Source of the DNA: Solea solea
Taxonomy: Eukaryota; Chordata; Actinopteri; Pleuronectiformes; Soleidae
Assembly (NCBI RefSeq): GCF_958295425.1
Contig: NC_081134.1
Location: 2,529,840 to 2,593,839, forward strand
DNA length: 64,000 nucleotides
Reading direction: 5' to 3'
In this document: in pieces, positions 36,780-48,999 of the stretch
Layout of the letters: every line of letters starts with the position of its first letter
How positions within the stretch are numbered: position 1 is the first letter of the stretch
Program-made: the position numbers and the translations under genes
Notes under the pieces: generated by a model
The model's input: the letters and a program-made list of their open reading frames with translations, nothing else
Databases searched by the model: none
What the model was told of the DNA's origin: nothing

Positions 36780-38340
36780 CTCGCCTTTGTGTTTCCAGCC
36801 TTTGTTTACTGAAGGACAGTATGTCTCTCGTCTGTCTTTTAGCTACAACACTTCCTGTGTGTTTATATTAGAAAGGTTGACTTACGGCGTCATGGTTGAG
36901 TTCATGTTCCCGCCCGGTTGTGAAATGCTGTTAAAAACCTGGTGGTTTTAGAGGTGGTGTGTGTGTGTGTGTGTGTGTATGTGACTGACGGGTTAAAGTG
37001 TGTATATACACACAGAAGTGATGAAATGTGTATATATACAAACCTCCACCACACGTTCCTCGTATCTTATATGAAACTGAGAAAGTTCAAGTGTCCTCCA
37101 AGTGCCGTTATGTAACCACAGGCTGCGCGTGGCAGCGAGTGCACGCTTCGTCTGGACCTTTTCTCGCTGATAAACAGCGATCAGGACACGCGGCGACTCC
37201 CCCTCGACCTTATCAACCACAAATGTGTCCAATCCACACACTGGTCTGTGTGTCCAGCTGTCGGGGACGTCTTTAACCTGCCAAAGACACCGGGGTGGCC
37301 AACCGTTCCGTAAAATAAGGATTTGTTCAATATCTGAAAGATAAAAAGACGTATTGAGCGGATACGGGATTACAGATTAGATAAATCCACTCATTCAGTA
37401 CTTCAGTGTGTAAAGTACAATATGTAAACAGTATAGAGTTGTGAATGGGATTTTATTTATTCCTTCCAACCCCCTGTTCCTTATTTTCCTATCAGAGAGT
37501 TGACAACAATCATTGTTTATCATCCTAATGCATCGTTTCTTTGCAACACATCACAAACCTGCAAAGCTGAAGCAACTTTTGGGGAACACATCAATGTTTT
37601 TTTTCAAATCTGGGATGTGTGACACCTCGACAGTGTGTTTACTCTGAATGTGATTCAAATAAAATAATCACTGGACCAATTACATAGAAAGTCTGTGCTG
37701 AAATGCACCGGCTTTTAGAAACAGTAAGAAGCCACTCGTGCAACAGGCGCAGAACAAAAACGATCCGAGCCCCAAACGGCAAAACAAAAGCTGTCGTCTC
37801 ACGTCACATTGTTTTGTCTGATTTCAATAAATAAAAAAAGTGCTCGGGACGCGTCGATGTCTCTGTCGTCACAGTCGTTTGCTTCTTTTTTCTTCTTGTG
37901 TGGTGATTTGTTCTGGCAGAAACCTGCGTCACCTGTTCCAAATGTTCCAACAGTGAAAACAGGCACAGATGTTCTGTGGATGACGCCCACCAATGCCTGT
38001 CCACTGTTAAAGCGCTGGTATACTTGCACGTCAGGGTCCTGTAGTATCCCACTTCACCATCGGGTGGCGGTACACAGGGAATAGGACGCATTCGCACCAT
38101 AGAAGAAGGGAAGTTTGTTTTAGACTCAACTGGTGAATCCACTGATTTCCGTCTCTTCTCTCCTGCGTCTATAAAATCACTGAGAAGCTGAACAGATAAA
38201 TGCAATCCATTACATCACAGTTTGGGTTTGTTTACATCGGCGTCTCCATGAGTCACTGCGTCCGTCCACCTGCTTGATCTGTATATACACGTGTGTGTGT
38301 GTGTGTGTGTGTAAACCTCGGAGATAGCTGCTCCAGCACG
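36780..38340. other. Intergenic stretch, no supported gene
   Basis: Includes (TG)n at 36957-36979, a short TATATACACACA inverted pair near 37003-37040, and (GT)n at 38291-38313. The block 37690-38215 holds overlapping open frames on both strands; its words CACCATCGGGTGGCGGTACA and CGCACCATAGAAGAAGGG recall a dispersed fish repeat, so these frames are doubtful. Confidence 0.55.
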
Positions 38341-38670
38341 ACTCATCTCTCATGTCCTCCTCCTAAACAATAGCCTATTGTGGCACCTCAGCAGACTGAC
38401 AGATCCAATATAGCCTCTGCAACAGAAAGCAGATTAAGTCACTGCATCATTGCTTACGGCTCCTTTTTAGATGCCATTAATTGCCTTCATCACTGGCAGC
38501 CATTCTTTAGCTTGAAGTAAAGAGGTTTAAGAAAAATGAACGCGAGCACAGCGAGAACGGGTATCAGCGGCCGAGCTCGTTCAAACGCCGCTCCATAAAT
38601 TGGCCGTGTAGTTTGGAGCTTTGTTATAACACAATGAATAAAATAAAACAGAATAATAACGGCGATAAAG
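38340..38670. promoter_or_regulatory. Candidate conserved enhancer-like element with inverted SOX pair
   Basis: Repeat-free. Contains ACAATAGCCTATTGT (38367-38381), two SOX-type ACAAT/ATTGT cores facing each other, as seen in SOXE-dimer-type sites. Also holds CCATTAATTGCC (38473-38484), GATTAAGTCAC and CCATAAATTGGCC words. Base composition is balanced. No alignment was available. Confidence 0.4.
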
Positions 38671-39040
38671 TGCCATCACTTTGTCAGAACACGCTGGTGA
38701 AACAAACAGAGGCGACGCTTCACTGTGACACGCTGTGAATGTTGTTTGCTTCACGTTTAACTGTGTGTCTGTAAAACAGCAGCTGTTGATTCTGTCCCGT
38801 CAGAAACGACGTGCACGACAAACTACTGTCTGCAAATGCAGCGCTCACTCCACCCGAGTGGAAAGTTCAAGAGTTCTGACATTTTTGTGGATGTGTTTTG
38901 TCAAAATGGTGGAAGGAGTCGAGGTTTGTTTTTCACTCGATGGTAAATGAAGTGAAGCTGTGGTTTTATGAAGTTGGAACATTTTTCCCAGCGGACGGTT
39001 TTTCTTCTTTATTCCTTTCATTACAATAACTTTTTTCCAC

Positions 39041-39056
39041 ACACACACACACACAA
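39041..39056. repeat. Short (CA)n microsatellite
   Basis: Eight CA units. Confidence 0.9.
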
Positions 39057-39178
39057 GCTGCTGTTGCTGTTGCTTAGCAATAGTGTTCTCACATCTTTAC
39101 CAGTTCAACACATGTTGTCTTCAAAAGTTGTAGATATTTCAAAATCTCATGGTATCATAATATCGTGGTAACATCCAC

Positions 39179-39447
39179 TAGGACTGCAACTATTTTGGTA
39201 AATTAAATCGATTTTATTTAAAAAAAAAACGTTCTCAGTATTTCCAGCTTGGTAAATGTAAGTTTTTCTGGATTCTTTTGCTCCTTAGAAGAAATCATTA
39301 AATCATTTTGGTTTGTGGACATTTGAGAACGTCGTCATTTTGAGGTTTCCCAACATTTCCCGACATTTTATGGACCAAACTAATCAAAGAATTGAGGAAA
39401 TGATCAACAGTATAATCGATTATGAAAACAATCATTAGCTGCAGCTT
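39179..39447 (+). mobile_element. TAGGGCTGCAAC-family MITE (copy 2)
   Basis: Starts TAGGACTGCAACTATTTTGG and ends with a degraded inverted copy (ATCATTAGCTGCAGC). The interior has the family blocks TTTTTCTGGATTCTTTTGCTCC, GTTTGTGGACATTTGAGAAC and ACATTTTATGGACCAAACTA. This is the most complete of the three copies in the window. Confidence 0.85.
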
Positions 39448-39562
39448 TCCACAGTCTATTTATTTATTGCTGAGGATTCTCTTTTCCTACGTCCTAATGA
39501 ACTCGTCTTCCTTTGACTTCATAATATTTTGCTGCGAGGTCAAGGAACCGACAATCAGATTA

Positions 39563-39608
39563 AATATAAAATACAATGAGATTAAATACAATGAGATTAA
39601 ATACAATG
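39563..39608. repeat. 15-bp tandem repeat, three copies
   Basis: Unit ATACAATGAGATTAA repeated about three times with minor change in the last copy. Confidence 0.85.
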
Positions 39609-39819
39609 GACTGCACCGAGCTGCAAGAACTGAGGGTGTGAACAGTTGTGATGTAGTGTGATGGAGAGAAAAGCCAAACATCCACTATCTTCATACTCTT
39701 TATTGCATCGATGGAGAGACAGCGGGGTATTCATGTAACGCCCTGAAGCCGTTGGTAGCAAACTGAACACGGAACTGAAGAATTCGGACTCTGAAGTGCC
39801 AAAAAGTTTCCCTTCAACT

Positions 39820-40020
39820 GCCATCCAAGAAGCTCATTTTTATTCCACCGCTCCATCTACATTTAATTTACTTGGCGCGGGTTTGTTTTGTTCCACCGCT
39901 TCAACCAAATTCATTTTACAGAAGGTTACATTTCTCATTGGAATTTAATAGATGCTGTTAGATCATGGGAGCATGATTTAAAAGTACCCGTTGTACCAGG
40001 GCGACTCCCTGAGCTGAGGG
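39820..40020. promoter_or_regulatory. Candidate conserved noncoding block
   Basis: Repeat-free, with a doubled TTCCACCGCT word (near 39842 and 39891), TTTAATTTACTTGGC and GGAATTTAATAG. Weak case, by composition only. Confidence 0.2.
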
Positions 40021-40102
40021 AAAAGCAGCAAGAATTTGTAGCTTCTTCAACGTCTCATAAAAACCTCACCAGCAGAGGAGCAGTGTGTGTGTCTGAGTGT
40101 GT

Positions 40103-40103
<1 letters not shown>

Positions 40104-40136
<33 letters not shown>
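40104..40136. repeat. (CA)n microsatellite
   Basis: About 15 CA units after a CGCA start. Confidence 0.95.
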
Positions 40137-40139
<3 letters not shown>

Positions 40140-42340
40140 CAAGTTTAATAGTCTTTAACTGACCACACAAGTCAAATTTAAACTGTAATTCATTTGTTTC
40201 ATCGCGTGAGATGCAGAAAATACAATGTTTAGAAAGATTTAATGACTCTGGCGTGAAAGAAGCAACAGATAACTTCCCTCGTGGCAGTAGTTGGTATTTT
40301 TTTGGACGGCATTGTTGCAGAAATGCTGCAGTAATAACACATAGTTGACTGTGTCTATGTGTTTGTGTTCTCTCCAAAACTCTCCAGAAACTGCAGTTAT
40401 TATTTCCATTTCCTCTTGTCTCTGTATATTCCTAAAGTTCGGCATATGCAGTGAAATGAAGCACATAATATGTCCGTGTGGTAGAAATGAGAGCGATATA
40501 TTGCTAAACATGCATCAACTGAAGCCCAAGATGTGGGTATTTCACTCGTTCAGTTCATTTTAAAGGTCTTCTGCTTTATTTCCCTCCTATGTCCCATTGT
40601 TTGTTTTTATTTCCATTATTTCCTCTGATCTTGTTCGCTGTCTCCTCACTACGCGCGGCGTATCATGCAGACCTTCTGCTGTTGGCCAGAACTAAGATTA
40701 ATTTGATGGTAAAAGTGCAAAAAGTGCAAAAAAGATCCACTTGGCAATGAGAGCTTTGCTGAAATACTTGTGTTGTTATCAGAGCCAGATACTCTCTGAA
40801 AAGTTTTTGGTCTGCTTTGCTGAAACTGTCTTTACTTCAACTGTAGACTTAGAGACGCGTGGAGAAGGGTTAAAACCCCGTCGTCCATCTCCCTCCTCAA
40901 ACTGTTGAATAACGAAAAGGACATTTTGGCTCTGCGTGAAGTTGCGGTGCAGAGTGCTGTAAAGTGAGAATCAGCAGGTTGCATTTCTCCTATTCCATTT
41001 CATCCATATGAAAGGAAATGAGAGCTGAGAATGTGATGCAAGAGCTGGATGGATGTTCTAACCACCTGCAGCGCAGAACATGTCGACCTATTTACAAAAA
41101 GCCATTTGAGAGTCTGGGAAAATTCAATGAGACAATGATCATCAGAACATTGTAGATTACTTCTGTCATTTTTAGTCCGTTTACTGCAGAAAACACAGGC
41201 GTGGGGACTAAGCAAGTATGTTGGCAATAAGAATATGTTCACATTTTTATCTTTAAGACCATTGTATTTGTTAAATTTGATTTTTTTTATATTATTTTGG
41301 TCCATTACTGAATCCATTCATCATCACATAATTTGACAATCACTTACATTTGTGCCATAAAAAAATAAATGAAGTCCTTTTGTTGAATAATTACAGCCTA
41401 TAAACTCTTTAATCAAGACCTTAACCTTGGGAGTTCTAGTAATTACTTTACTCTAAGTTTGAGATTAATTCAATAAATATTCAGTATTTCAACAGTGAAT
41501 GAAAATACAATTTAATTTGCACTGAAATTAAAACTTCACAAACTGACTGAATTGATTTATTGTACTCAAAACAAATGTGTTAAGTCAAAAACATTTGACC
41601 TTTTAAATTAAAGGAATAAAAAAATATGGCTACCACACAGTTTTACAATAAGCTTATAAATATTTTGTTAATCTTCAGGGTTCTATTTATTAAACATTTT
41701 TATTTTTATTCTTTCATATTGGTTGAATAATGCATGCAGACACGATCGTGTAATTGTGTGTGTGTGTGAAGGCCCTCTGATTTCAAACACGCTGATTCAA
41801 TTTAGTTGCCGATCACACATGTGAGCACTTCTGTGTTACCTTGGTAACTGTAGATCACATGTCAGCCCTCTGTTATTCCTATAGAATATCTGACATGTGC
41901 AAAAACCACATTACTTGAATTCATTTAGTTTAATATGGGAATTTTCAACAGTAATATGAGTTATTGTTTGTTCCCGACAATTGTCATTTATACCTTTGTA
42001 ACATGTCGATCGTTATTTCTCTGTAATACAAGCGTTGCACTCTTGTCAGTCTTGAGTTTGGCTGCTAAACTTCAGTAAGAACTTGTTAACATGCAGAATT
42101 CAAACATTGCTAAGATATTCCACTTCTCTTTGATGCTCAGTTTCATTTTCACTGTAGGCCCCTGACATCTTTCACGCGTTACTGTAACTTGTAAGCAAAG
42201 TCACATGGTCATGAGTCCCTGTCCTGGTGTGAGTGAAGGTAACATGAGATGAGAACAGGGATGCAGAAAACTGGAAGACTGAAAATGTCCTGGTCAGTGT
42301 TGTATAATTGATAATGTTGGACTATTTTTGCAAAAATGCT
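40140..42340. other. Intergenic stretch, no supported gene
   Basis: Mostly AT-rich unique sequence. The part 41000-41200 and the part 41740-42240 are less AT-rich and lack repeats. No open frame above about 105 codons, and none is recognised. Confidence 0.6.
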
Positions 42341-42344
42341 TATA

Positions 42345-42365
42345 TCATATATATGTGTGTATATC

Positions 42366-42418
<53 letters not shown>

Positions 42419-42440
42419 ATATACACATACAGTATATATG
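42345..42440. repeat. (TA)n tract with TG/CA interruptions
   Basis: About 95 bp of TA units with GTGTGTATATC and ATGTATATG breaks. Confidence 0.95.
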
Positions 42441-42610
42441 ATTCATACTGTAAGGTATACACTGTACATTCTATTCTATTTTTATAATGTAATGTATTGT
42501 ATCTTCTATGTTATATGTAAAAATACATCATCTATCGTTTATTTTATTAGCGTTACTGTACCATACGCTGCTGTAACAACATACATTTCCCTGTTATGGG
42601 ACTAATTAAG

Positions 42611-43292
42611 TCTCATCTTATATCTCATCACATCTCATTACTCATCTCATCACTCATCTCATTACTTATCTCATATCTCATCTTATTACTCATCTCATAT
42701 CTCATCACTCCTATCATGACTCATCTCATATTTTATCTCATCACTCATCTCATATCACATCACTCCTATCATCACTCATCTCATATCACATCACTCCTAT
42801 CATCACTCATCTCATCACTCATGTCATATCTCCTCTCATCTCATCACTCATCTCATATCTCATCACTCATCTCATATCTCATGTCATATCTCCTCTCATC
42901 TCATCACTCATCTCATATCTCATCTCATCACTCATCTCATATCTCATCACTGATCTCATATGTCATGTCATATCTCCTCTCATGTCATCACTCATCTCAT
43001 ATCTCATGTCATATCTCATCTCATATCATCTCATATCTCATGACTCATCTCATATCTTATCTCATCTCATCACTGATCTCATATCTCATGTCATATCTCA
43101 TCTCATGTCATCACTCATCTCATATCTCATGTCATATCTCATGACTCATCTCATATCTTATCTCATCACTCATCTCATATCTCATGTCATCTCATGTCAT
43201 CACTCATCTCATATCTCATGTCATATCTCATGACTCATCTCATATCTTATCTCATCACTCATCTCATATCTCATGTCATCTCATGTCTCATC
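42611..43292. repeat. TCATCTCATATC minisatellite, about 680 bp
   Basis: Built from TCATC, TCATATC and TCATGTC words in varying order. Towards the right, a longer unit of about 89 bp repeats (ATGACTCATCTCATATCTTA begins at 43141 and again at 43230). The long Ser-His-Leu-Ile frame across it is a product of the repeat. Confidence 0.97.
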
Positions 43293-45880
43293 TGTACATG
43301 TGTGAATGTTGTCCCTGTAATTGGCGAGTGAACAGTCCAGAATCACATTCCGCCTCGTTCCTGATGTCGACTACAAATAGCTCCTGCTCTCTCTCTTATC
43401 CTCGATGAATAAACAGTGTAGATAATGGATAAAAAAGAATCACCAGGGTTTAAAGGAACATGTTGAAATACAGACTTAACGCTAACTACCAGTAGAGATG
43501 ATTTCACAAATTCACAAAGTAAATGTTAAATGTTTTTGGTCTGTTGCTCAACAGATAATGCAGCTCTTAGCTCTTCAACACCTGGGTTTCCCATACAGCG
43601 AGACAAACACAGTGAGCTGCAGCTTTGGGTCAGAAATGCTGAATACTGCCAAAAAAGCCTCACGACCCCTCTAAAAACGTCTGGCTTCAGCCGAGGAGAT
43701 TTACCTCCTCCTCTGACTTGTTCACATTGTAAGTGGATATTTAACACACACATGTTTTTACAGTCTGTTATTGTTGACTTATATTGTTGAGATCTTTGTC
43801 CGCTGCTGCTCAGAGCAGACATTCTCTCACTCTCAATCTCCGCCTTTATTAACCAAATAGGTTTGAGGTTTCTAAAGAATAAAACACACGTTGAGACAGT
43901 TACTGCATGTGAATGAACAGATAACACTGGAATTAAACGTTTAAAACACTAATGTCCACAGTTTTGCATTCACCTTCACGTGGAGCCCCTTTAGGAATGG
44001 TATCGTCTGCACATGAGTTTTCTTTTTCCTCCACAAGGTTTAGATTATACAAGTTATTTTGCCAAAGGGCTCGCGACTGGCAAAGTGGAAAAGCACAACA
44101 TTATCTTTGAATCGGTTTTGTCTTTAAAGATGAAAATGTCAGAAAAGCAATTTAGTGTGGTTCCCCTCCCTCTTGCCTGAGGTGGTTGAAGTTGATTTTG
44201 TTCACACAATATTAGAAACATGTATTTTTGGACCTTGCCATTATCAAAACCTTTTCTTTTTTTTTTTCTGTAGGGAACATAATACCACAAGAAATGTCTG
44301 TGGAGTCTCGCTGCTCTGTATGTGTTTCCAGACGATCGCTGTGTCAAACACAGACTCAGGCCAAATCAAATCAAACATTAGGGTGAGGTGGTCGGGGCCT
44401 CGGCAGGAAACCGAGACGCACAGTCGGTTTGTCTTGTGCCTGGAATTATTAATTTTCCTGATGACCTGTGTGAGCCAGGCTGACGTTGTGTAGCTCGATC
44501 CCAGCTTCAAAGACTCGACTGCATCCATGGATCCCACTTTGGTCTCTGCTGCTCGTCAGTCTGTGTGTCTCCTCTATGAGATGAGATGCGCTCTGGATCA
44601 AAAGTCTGTTAATTGATGCTCTTCCTCCTGATCTCAGCATATGGCGAGCTGCTTAATGTCGATTCCCAGGCAAGAGATGCCTGGTGAATCGCACACATGC
44701 ACACACATGCACACACATGCACACACAGACTAATGAACACGTCCAATAGCAGATTGTGGAGAGGAGAGTCCCTGCAGACAAATCAAGAGACTCTTAAATA
44801 GGATACAAGTAACATGCATGTGCGTACACACACACTTGTTAGATCCCTCCAGCTTTGTTCCTGCACACAGACACACAAACACACAAGACGCACACAACCA
44901 GATCTCATTAAGCTATCTCATGTGGGACAAGTGTGCCGCGCTTTGTTCTGCCTGGTGTTTGTTCCCAAAGAGACGGAGGTAAATGTGCGACCAAAGCGCC
45001 GCACATTAGCATAAAGGACGGGCGGCAACACAAAGGGATGAAGCAGACGGAGGAGGGATGGAGTCACTCTGGCGTTTAATAAGGAATCTGATGGTTCCTC
45101 AAAAGGGAAATGGCACCAAATGAAAGCCCTGGTGTACGCGCGCGTCCAGCAACAAGTGTGCGCGCGTGTGCAGGAATGGAAGACGATAACCGTGCAGCAC
45201 AGCAGGGGGGAAGTTCATTCCGCCATGTGATTTCTGTGTGTGTGTGTGTGTGATCAGAAACATTCAAAGCTGCTCAACGTTATTGTCGCGACGCCCTGGC
45301 TACATATTCTGACAGAACACATGGGATAAGATTGGCTCTTCCTGTGCTTCTGTAAACAAGCTTTGCCATTGTTTGAAGGAAAAACAAAAGAAAAAAAAGG
45401 TGCCACCATCCAAAGTCTGACTCAGAAAGACAAGCTGTTTGCTTCTGTTTCTTATTTAACTCCACACACAAACCCTCCACTTACCTCACCACATTACATA
45501 TGGCTACACGGCCAGCCAAAACACAAGCCAAATAACAAACACAATTCCCTCCTGAACTTGCTCGCTGGTTGTCTCTGTGTGTGTGTGTGTGTGTGGGGGG
45601 GGGGCCATATGGCAGCTTCCAGAGCCAACGTCCACCAATAAAAAGACACCTAATCAATGTGGTCAATAGGCCATGGTGGTCATTTTCAGCCAGTCCAAGT
45701 GAGCATGTGCTCAGGGAAAAGAGACTTCAAAGTGATTTGTTAACACAGGCATTGGATTGTTACTGCGGGGATTGGCATTAGAACATAGACCTGGTCAGTC
45801 TGCAATGTTCTTTGCTCCTGTAGGGGGCGCCACTGTAGATCTTTTTCTTATCTGTGTTGCTGATTTGGCTTTGTCTTTAT
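43293..45880. other. Intergenic stretch, no supported gene
   Basis: Contains a 10-bp CACACATGCA tandem (44693-44727), alternating CGCGCG words (45135-45170), and a TG plus G run (45575-45604). Open frames at 43526-43927 (-) and 44155-44493 (+) have no recognisable domain. The part 44930-45130 is CpG-richer and repeat-poor. Confidence 0.6.
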
Positions 45881-45882
45881 GT

Positions 45883-45970
45883 TGGATGCCCTTCCTGATG
45901 CAAACCTCCACATTTTATTCTGGGCTTGGTACCTGCATCAGGAGTACACGTATGAGCCCCAGTGCCTGCA
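45883..45970 (+). mobile_element. LINE-type tail fragment (GGATGCCCTTCCTGA motif)
   Basis: GGATGCCCTTCCTGATGCAA, a CTCCACATTTTATTCTGGGCTTGG-like segment in two parts, then GGAGTACACGTATGAGCCCC and AGTGCCTG. I recognise it as a common teleost dispersed repeat tail. Confidence 0.7.
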
Positions 45971-46069
45971 TATATTGTATATGGTGATTTAGGGTTAAAG
46001 AATTATTGACATCTAATGGTGAGACTGTTGATAGTAAGAAAGTGAGGACTCTTTAGCCCATCAGGGATG

Positions 46070-46262
46070 CAGTGACCTTCATGTTCTAGCATGGATCGGC
46101 TCAGCTGAACCTGACGGGACAGTATCTGGTACCGGGTGCTTTTTGTTGGAAACCTGCTCCGGCAAGGTTCTAAAATATGACGTCATCAGACTGCCGGCCA
46201 CTGATTGGTCAGAGAGTGTCGTCACTGGAGGAGTCATGAGCCCGACATACGACACAAGAATC
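46070..46262 (+). mobile_element. Fragment of dispersed fish DNA transposon (GACGTCATCAGACTGC type)
   Basis: Blocks CATGGATCGGCTCAGCTGA, TATCTGGTACCGGGTGCTTT, CCTGCTCCGGCAAGGTTCTA, TGACGTCATCAGACTGCCGG, CCACTGATTGGTCAGAGAG and GTCGTCACTGGAGGAGTCA occur in the order of a frequent teleost non-autonomous element. Recognised from memory. A very degraded relative may lie near 47325-47400. Confidence 0.75.
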
Positions 46263-46839
46263 AAACCCAACAAAGACGAACTGCAGATTAATCTCCAATT
46301 ATGATGGAAATGTCTAAAATCTCAATGTTTAACAGAGGAGTCTGATGTATTTAGCGACAGCACTGCTGAAAGCCAGCAATCGCAACTGGAGCAGAGGATT
46401 AAATCCCCAACTGTCCAGTCTTTAATATGCAGTGTTTATGATGGTCAATTGCATAAAAACATAGTCATGATGCAAATGCTCAGCCTGAATCCTGTGTGAG
46501 CAGAAAATCCCCAGTTTGATTTTTCCCAATCACTAGCGTCAGGTCCTCCTCAGTAAAGAATGATGTGCGTTTTGTCCCAGAAATAAAAACAGCACTGTTT
46601 GTCCAACATTAGCTCAAAAATCTAAATCATTTCAAGTTTCTAAGATGAAAAGTAAAAACGGCGCTTAAATGACTTTCACAACATGTAACAGTCGCACACA
46701 TTTGTGAGTATAATGTTGTTTCTATAGTTATTATGTCTTTGATGTATTATAGGAATGACATGAATACAGCTACGTTTTCATTATCCCCCGCTTTTATTTC
46801 AAAAGAAGAAAATTAGAAAATCTTCCTAAAACATCAACG

Positions 46840-47230
46840 TTGTGGCCTCGGATGCTCAGTCCTCACACCACTGCACACTAAACCTGCTCACAACAGTTTC
46901 TGTGACCTTTACAGTGTGTGAGCAAAGACAATCACAGGATAATGTTTAAAAATCACCAGCTTATCTGAAGCCGGGACCACTTAGCAGGTTTGCTGACACT
47001 CAAAAGGTCGCCTCGTTTCAGATCACTGACTGTGGCAGATATTTTGGAGTGAAGGCCATTACCGGGTGTATTTCTCTGCTTTTCAAGCCGCTTAAAGCTT
47101 ACACACAGCTCATAGAGGGAAAAATGGGGAATATTATCTTTATGAAGCATTTTATAAAACTGAGATGGAGATCAATAGTGCCATCATGTCTGCATGATTT
47201 AAGGAACTGGAGCTGTAGCCGTATTGAGCA
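46840..47230. promoter_or_regulatory. Candidate conserved noncoding block
   Basis: Repeat-free, balanced composition, with ACAATCACAGGATAATG, GCCGGGACCACTTAGC and GAATATTATCTTTATG words. No gene-like frame. Weak inference. Confidence 0.2.
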
Positions 47231-47989
47231 TGATCTATGGGTGATCTTTGGGTGACTGAAACAAATAAGTCGGACTCTTTAAGCTCTGATTTTGGACTCT
47301 ACTCGGTCAAATACATCCGGTTCTTTAGCCAGTTTATGGCGTATTTCCACCAAGTGGAACGGTTTGGTTCACTAAGATATGGTACGTATGTTTTATTTGT
47401 TTTATTAGAAGTACATGGAGTAAGTGAATACTATTTCCTGTGGCATTCCCAGACCAGATGGGATAAGTTGGCCGGTTTGGGACTGCCTCAAGTCTTGTTC
47501 CGGTTAGACATGCCTGGAAAACACAGTAAAAGGCACAGAACACAGGTTTCTTTATAGGTGACAGCGCTGTGATGGATCAGTCAGCATTTTCTATCTGATG
47601 TGAACCAAAGTCAGTGAGTTAATATCCTCTGAGCTGGTGGTGCTCAGAGAGAAGGATCCTTTGCTGTCATTCCCACACTCACACTATAATGTACATGTCA
47701 TACGTTCTGGGAAAGTGAAATGTTTCTTAATGAACTAAAGTGCAGCAGAGCAGAAACTGTGCCACACAGTTGATAAAAGCATCTATATCCTGCATCCCAC
47801 CCACCTGGCACGCCATGTGTATTAAAACAAACACGCTCCAGATCTCTGCTTGACACATAATTGCACATGCATGTTGTTCTGTCAATAGACACTGATGTAT
47901 TGACTCATATCCAGCGGTTTGAAATGCATGTACATTAACCTCTGTGGGTTTTTGCAGAGTATGTTTTTCCCATGATGCCCCGCTGCGCA

Positions 47990-48300
47990 ATCAATAGGAC
48001 CGCAGACACATGACATTTGATGCTTTTTTATAACAGCACTGATCCATTATTCTTTTTTAAATTGGTTGCTTCACAATCGGCGTCGACGCTCGCCGTATAT
48101 CCAGCGGCTCCGCGCGGCGCCGCTCTTTATGCAAATGTGCCGTAAGTTGAAAGCGGTGAGTAAAATGAGCAGCTGTTGTTTCAAGGTCAGAGAGCAGTGC
48201 AGCTTGATTTATACACCAGCAGAAAATCCCTTCTTTCTTTCTCTCTCTCTTTTTTTTGCAGCTGGATTTCATCTGCCTTTGCTTGCGTGAAGCAATGATT
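47990..48300. promoter_or_regulatory. Candidate CpG-rich regulatory element with octamer site
   Basis: Holds 13 or so CpGs in 48078-48122, a perfect octamer ATGCAAAT (48129-48136), an ATTGGTT CCAAT-type word (48061), and a possible splice donor GTGAGT (near 48155) facing a TTTTTTTTGCAG acceptor (near 48261). Together these could be a small promoter with a mini-intron, or a conserved enhancer. No known product is recognised. Confidence 0.3.
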
Positions 48301-48773
48301 TGTTATAACGTCAATTTAATTGTCTGAGACAAAAGAACAGGCATCGTCTGACGGGACACGGACACAAGCTTTAGATTTCAGTCTGAGGCTGTTGTCTGAG
48401 GGATGTTTATTCATTTATTTATTTATTTTTTTATCAGAAATGTTCATCAACATGAACTGACTCTGTTATTATTTGACACAAATCATTTCCTCAATGACAT
48501 AAACCAAACTGGGTGACATGGAGTTAATGGGTGGTTTCATGGCGCCTGGAGCCTGATGCTCGTCGAGACTAATCCTAATGACTAATGTAGTTGTAGATGA
48601 TAAACCCATCACCCTTTACAGTTTAACCTCACACATACGCATTATAATAATCACACAGCTGCTTCTGGGTGATATCAGTTTATTTTTATTGTTCAGAATG
48701 GAACATTCTAAAATATACAGTCGTGCACGCATTTGTAAAATTAACATATATTTATACTGAAATTGGTCCGTAC

Positions 48774-48860
48774 TAGAGCTGTCAAATTATGGGAATAATC
48801 ATGATTAATCACAGCTAATTCTGTGTTAGATTAGGGTTTAATTGAGTGACAGCCACATTG
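48774..48860 (+). mobile_element. Fragment of TAGAGCTGTCAAA...GATTAATCACA family element
   Basis: TAGAGCTGTCAAATTATGGG followed by AATAATCATGATTAATCACA matches the left end of a common vertebrate/teleost DNA transposon. The rest is degraded. Confidence 0.6.
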
Positions 48861-48999
48861 AATAAGCAAGTTTACGGTATATGAATAGAATATGACACAT
48901 TCGATGCATATGAACCTCTACAGCTTCAGTTAACTGTGAGGTTACACTCGACTCTTGTTAGTGTAAATTATGATCCATTTAATAAAGTTATATTGCTCT

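Noticed and set aside
37804..38205. 133-codon minus-strand frame
   Set aside because: Overlaps words typical of a dispersed fish repeat and an equally long + frame; no domain.
42596..43144. 182-codon + strand open frame rich in Ser, His, Leu, Ile
   Set aside because: It lies entirely in the TCATC/TCATATC minisatellite; the composition is set by the repeat.
43526..43927. 133-codon minus-strand frame
   Set aside because: No domain recognised; no start or splice context; overlapping + frame equally open.
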